Positions 28,025 through 32,372 of a stretch of DNA of 32,372 nt are shown one piece after another. The position numbers and the translations under genes are program-made. Under the pieces are notes generated by a model that made no database searches, was not told the DNA's origin, and was given only the letters and a program-made list of their open reading frames with translations. Position 1 is the first letter of the stretch. Every line of letters begins with the position of its first letter. This stretch comes from Candidatus Krumholzibacteriota bacterium (GTDB lineage: Bacteria > Krumholzibacteriota > Krumholzibacteriia > Krumholzibacteriales > Krumholzibacteriaceae): contig JAFGPI010000106.1 in NCBI GenBank assembly GCA_016926065.1, positions 1 through 32,372 of the forward strand, written 5' to 3'.

Positions 28025-29446
28025 CTACTCCGTCTTCAGCTCGATTTCCTGAACCTCGCCGAAATCGCTCAGCGGCCGGTCGAACTGATCCTTGTCTCCG
28101 ACCACCAGCACCGACAGCTTGTCCCGCAACAGATATTTGTCGGCCGCCCGGCGGATTTCCTCCACGGTGAGCTTGGCGTAGGTCTCCATGTCCATCTCCG
28201 GGGTATCCAGGGGCCGGCCTTCGAATCTCAGCCCCACCAGCCTTCTGACCATGCCGCTCTTTGAATCGTAGTCGAATACCTGCCCATTGAGAAAAGAATC
28301 GACCGCCTTTCTCAGCTCCTCCTCGGTGGGGCCGACGGTCTTCATGCGGGTAATCTGATCCATAATAATATTTATGGCCCGGCTGTATTCATCCGCCTTG
28401 GTGCCCCGAGAGTAGGCGTAGAAGGGCCCCACCGCGAAAGCGTCCTGCCCGTAACGGGAGCCGGTGGAATAAGCCAGTCCCTTCTTCACCCTCACTTCCT
28501 CGGTGATCCAGGAGGTAAAGGAACCTCCGCCGAGGATGAAGTTCATGATGTTTACCGCGCAGTGATCGGGATTATTGGAGTTTATCCCCAGGTGTCCGAT
28601 CATGATGTAAGCCTGGTTGATATCCTTATAGGCGTAATGATAACTTTCGGCCGGCTTGGCCTTCACCTCGGGCACGGGGGGGATATCGACCTCCGCCCTT
28701 TCCCACCCGGACAGCGCCAGGTTCAGGGCCTTCTCGATTTCCGCCCGGGTCACATCCCCGCTGACGCCGAGGATGGCGTTGTTGGGGTGAAAATAGGTCC
28801 GGTGGAAATCCACCAGATCGTCCCGCATCACCGCGGAGACGGTGGCGGTGGTGCTTTCCCAGCCGTAGGGATGATCCTGGTAGAGGATCTTCATGAACTC
28901 CCGACGGGCTATGTCTCCCGGTTGATCGTTCTGCCTCCTGATCTCCTCCAGCATATCGTTGCGCTTCTTTTCTATCTTATCCTCCGGAAAGAGGGGATTC
29001 ATTATCAGATCGCTCATGATGGAAAGAACCTGGGCCAGGTCTTTTTTCATGCAGCTGGCCGCGATAATGCTGTTCAAACTGCCCCCGTATATCTCCACGC
29101 TGGCCGGCAGGAACTCGAGCTCATCGTTGAGCTTATCGGAGGGCCAGTCCCGGGAGCCTCCGTTTCGAATGACCCAGTTGACCATTTCGTTCAGACCGTA
29201 TTTTTCCGGATCGGGGAAATAGGTTTTTATCAGGATAACTACGTCCACCACCGGTATTTCTTGGTCCTCGATCAAAAACCCTTCCAATCCGTTATCCAAT
29301 GATATATCAATCACTTCCGGAGTTGTTATATCCAATTGGGGATACTTCAAATCACTGGGGTGTTTTCTCTTCCCGGCCAGCAGCGGGGTGGCCAGGGCGA
29401 TCGCCAGCACCACCGCCAACACCCCGATAAGGACCTTTCTTTTCAT
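28025..29446 (-). CDS. M16-family peptidase-like protein lacking HxxEH (probable non-catalytic partner)
   Basis: M16 fold segments (LFPEDKIEKKRNDMLEEIRRQNDQPGDIARREF..., VSGDVTRAEIEKAL); N-terminal region shows GGSRDWPSDKLNDELEFL rather than HxxEH. Confidence 0.85.
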   Translation of the reverse strand: MKRKVLIGVLAVVLAIALATPLLAGKRKHPSDLKYPQLDITTPEVIDISLDNGLEGFLIEDQEIPVVDVVILIKTYFPDPEKYGLNEMVNWVIRNGGSRDWPSDKLNDELEFLPASVEIYGGSLNSIIAASCMKKDLAQVLSIMSDLIMNPLFPEDKIEKKRNDMLEEIRRQNDQPGDIARREFMKILYQDHPYGWESTTATVSAVMRDDLVDFHRTYFHPNNAILGVSGDVTRAEIEKALNLALSGWERAEVDIPPVPEVKAKPAESYHYAYKDINQAYIMIGHLGINSNNPDHCAVNIMNFILGGGSFTSWITEEVRVKKGLAYSTGSRYGQDAFAVGPFYAYSRGTKADEYSRAINIIMDQITRMKTVGPTEEELRKAVDSFLNGQVFDYDSKSGMVRRLVGLRFEGRPLDTPEMDMETYAKLTVEEIRRAADKYLLRDKLSVLVVGDKDQFDRPLSDFGEVQEIELKTE

Positions 29447-29467
29447 TTCGGCTCTCCTTTTCATTTT

Positions 29468-31375
29468 CTATTCCTTGTCCTTGTCCTTAACAAAACCGGC
29501 GGCCTTGGCCTGTTTCCACAATTCCTGGGCGTATGCCTTCATCTCGGCTTCCGAGCGCATACTCTGAAACTTCTGCACCACCGCCTGGGCCTCTTCCGGG
29601 GGAAGGGACATGATGTAGGCCCGCAGCACCTGCTGGTCGAATTCCTCCGCTTCTCCCGTCTCGCCTTCTTCCGCTTCCTCTTTCACCTGTACCCGGAAGG
29701 CCACGGTGCGGTTTTTCGGCACCAGGTATTTCTTGGCTATCTCCATCACCTCTTCGGGTGTCACTTCCTTGATCATTTCGTTCTGCTTGAACATGGCCTT
29801 GTAGTCGCCCAGGAAGATTTCTCCGATCAACAGCGTAAAGGCGATGCCCAGGTTGGATCCCAGCTGCCTGATCTGCCGCGCATCCAGCTGATTCTTGATA
29901 CGCTGCAGCTCGCGGTCCGAGACCGGCTCGGTCTTGAGCTTATCGATCTCCTCGTATATCGCCTGCTCCACTTCTTCCAGGGTATGCGGGTGCCGGGGCT
30001 CGGCCTGGATGACCAGCAGGTTGTCATACCGGTTTCCCGGGCCCTCGTAGACCCGGGGAGGCCGGGCGGTGAGCTGTTTCTCCTCGAATATCGTTTTGTA
30101 GAGCCGGGAAGTGCGCCCTCCCGCCAGAACATCGGAGAGAACCTGGAAGGCCACCGCTTCGGGATTGGGAAATATCGGCTTATGATATCCGATCATCATC
30201 TTGGGATTGGCGTCGTGCTCGATCACCAGCCTCCTTTCCCCCTGCTGCTCGGGCTCGCGCGTTTCCAGGGGGGGAGGGGGCTCCTGGGCGGGTATCGATT
30301 CGAAGTACTTCTTGGCCAGCTTCTTGACCGCTTTCGCATCCACATCCCCCACCACCACGGCGGTGGCGTTATTGGGGGCGTAGTTGATCCGGTGGTACTC
30401 CATCAGCTCCTTCCGGTCGGTGGTCAAAAGATCGCTCATCCAGCCCAGCACCGGCCACTTGTAGGGACAGGCGGTAAAGGCCACCGAGTTGAAGGCCTCG
30501 TCCAGAACGTCGTCGGGGTCGTTTTCGCTCATGCGCCGCTCCTCCATCACCACGTCCCTCTCCGACCAGAATTCGCGGAAGACCGGAGTATCCATCCGAT
30601 CCGATTCCATGGTCATCCACAGCTCCAGCCGGTTCGCCGGAAGTTAGACGTAATAGACGGTGAAATCACTGGAGGTGCCGGCGTTGAGCATCCGGGAGCC
30701 GTTGTTCATGTAGGTTTCCCAGAGCTCGTTGTTCACGATATAATTCGCGCGCTGTTCTTCCTGCAGCCGGGCGATCTCGCCCCAGGCCGCTTCATACTCC
30801 AGGTACATCTGGAGAAAATCTTTTCCCTCATCCTGGAGAAGATGCTTCCGTTCGGTAAGTTCCGGGGGAAGCTTCTCCAGGGCGTTGATCTTTTCCACCA
30901 GCAGCTTGTTCTGCTTGTATTTATCCGTTCCGACCTCTTCCTTTTCCGCTTCGGTGAACTTGTTCAGTATGGTCTTGCTGAATTCCTTGAAAATTTCAAA
31001 ACGCCATTCACCCATCTCCTTGCGCAGGTGGATGGTCTTTTCACCCAGCTCATCCGTTTTTTCGATATAGGGAATCTCTTTTTTATAATTATTGGTACCC
31101 ATCATCGTGGTGCCCTTGAACATCATGTGCTCAAGCAGATGGGAGATTCCCGTGACATTCGGTTTTTCGTTGGCGGACCCCACGTTGAACACGATGGCGA
31201 AGAAAGCCACCGGTGCCTCGTGGCGCTCTACCACCAGGAATTTCATCCCGTTCTTAAGCTCGAATTCATTGACCTTGTCTTCCAGCGTTACAGCCCCCCC
31301 CGGGGACTGCATGAGCAGTCCCACGGCCAGCAACCCGATCACCGCCAGGAAAAGGCCCCTGCCCTTTCTGTGCAT
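29468..31375 (-). pseudogene. M16-family zinc peptidase interrupted by an in-frame TAA
   Basis: Part 1 (30644..31375) has HLLEHMMFKG and ends ...DFTVYYV-stop; the same frame continues LPANRLELWMTMESDRMDTPVFREFWSERDVVMEERRM... to 29468. Confidence 0.85.
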
Positions 31376-31890
31376 GCTTCCTCCTTCCCGGAAGTTCATT
31401 GAATCAGAGGGCTTTCTCGACCCTCTTCGCGATTCCTTGCATACGATTCGCGCCCAGGTCAATCAGGCTTATCCGCCCGATAGTCATTATTAAAAATGAA
31501 ATGGTAGCAGCCTCTCCCCGGATATTCAACAGATTTCAGGACAGGCTCCACGGGAAAGGTGGATCCAACGTGGCAGGGATTTCCCCTGGCCGTTTACCGC
31601 CGGATCAAGGACGCACCAGAATTTTACGCCAAAACTTTATATTACCATGGCGGCCGGCTGATAACTGATACCTTGATTTATTTGTAAGAATCTGAGAATA
31701 TTGTTTATGCCGGGGGAAAAATAGTATAAAAATTTGGGGTGGAAGCTTCCCCCGCGGGATGGGCCGAGGATCCACAGCACGGTGGGGCTATACAACCCCG
31801 CGTAAAAATGAAGACCGCATCCCGCCCCGGGCGCTGCAAAAAACCGGTATTGGGGGAAAAACCCCCGGCAGACTCATAGAAGGTGGAGTG

Positions 31891-32372
31891 ATGGTAATAA
31901 TCAAATCCGTTTCGTGCCGTAAAATTCTCAACTCCCACGTGAAATTCACCAACGAGTTCATTATCGAGCTGAAGGACGGCCGCCGGGGATCCGGCGGAGC
32001 ACCCCAGGGGGAAACCATCAGCCTTTACGAGGACCGCGGCGATTCGGCCGATTCCCGCAACATTATTCAAGCGGTGGAAAGGGATATGTGCAAGGGGATC
32101 TCCGTGGACCAGGAAGGTTTCGATGCCTACCTCCAGGAGAGGATCCCGATGTTCGGCAGGAATAACGCTTACGCCCTCTCCCTGGCCTTTTTCAGCGCCT
32201 CCGGGGGGAGGGAGGAAGGGGCCGGGACCGGCGGCGGGGAGACCGGTGCCGGGATTTTTCCCTCCATCTGCCTGAATATCCTGAACGGGGGAAACCACGC
32301 CTATACCAATCCGGTATTGAGCGATTTCCCGGAGTACCTGTTGGTCTCCCGGAGTCATGATCCGGAGAAGAT
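31891..32372 (+). CDS. Divergent enolase-like protein, N-terminal part (runs off window edge)
   Basis: ATG after AAGGTGGAG; MVIIKSVSCRKILNSHVKFTNEFIIELKDGRRGSGGAPQGE...MFGRNNAYALSLAFFSAS...FPSICLNILNGGNHAYTNPVLSDFPEYLLV aligns with enolase (REILDSRGNPTVEVEV / SGASTGE / GANAILGVSLA / NILNGGSHADNN). Absent from the ORF track because it has no stop in the window. Confidence 0.75.
   Translation, partial: MVIIKSVSCRKILNSHVKFTNEFIIELKDGRRGSGGAPQGETISLYEDRGDSADSRNIIQAVERDMCKGISVDQEGFDAYLQERIPMFGRNNAYALSLAFFSASGGREEGAGTGGGETGAGIFPSICLNILNGGNHAYTNPVLSDFPEYLLVSRSHDPEK

Noticed and set aside
30644-30646. Selenocysteine or pyrrolysine recoding in the M16 gene
   Set aside because: The codon is TAA, not TGA or TAG.
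29336-31402. 688-aa plus-strand ORF
   Set aside because: Antisense to the M16 genes; His/Leu/Gly-rich composition typical of an antisense shadow; no recognisable domains.
31705-32358. 217-aa minus-strand ORF
   Set aside because: Antisense to the enolase-like coding frame, which has an RBS and recognisable motifs.
1-32372. CRISPR array, tRNA/rRNA genes, transposase or integrase genes
   Set aside because: No regularly spaced repeat array, no recognisable RNA gene and no mobile-element protein was seen on reading; not verified with dedicated tools.

Overview
The window is a bacterial chromosomal segment dominated by genes for handling oxygen, nitric oxide, iron and copper stress in what looks like an anaerobe. 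All identifications come from reading the translations; no searches were run. Minus strand, 15508 to 1, is one co-oriented block of about 15 genes: short (class III-like) hybrid cluster protein, two-cluster ferredoxin protein, TusA-like protein, DsrE-like protein, cysteine desulfurase, TolC/YHS/CusB/CusA-type metal efflux, Fur/PerR-type regulator, flavodiiron protein, rubredoxin-like/flavin reductase fusion, rubredoxin, rubrerythrin-like protein and a truncated ZIP transporter. Plus strand, 16531 onward: an Rrf2-type regulator, then (after a ferritin-like gene, a small membrane protein and a frameshifted transglutaminase-like gene, all on the minus strand) a second Fur-type regulator with a 28-bp AT-rich palindrome over its promoter and three consecutive ferritin/rubrerythrin-like genes. 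Further along are a secreted protein of unknown function, a five-CxxCH cytochrome next to a single-CxxCH beta-barrel-like protein, an S9-type hydrolase, glgC, two M16 peptidase genes (one interrupted by an in-frame TAA), and the start of a divergent enolase-like gene. Best leads for something new: the Hcp/persulfide-relay operon, the cytochrome plus heme-barrel pair, the interrupted M16 gene, the divergent enolase, and several short tandem or palindromic repeats at gene boundaries.
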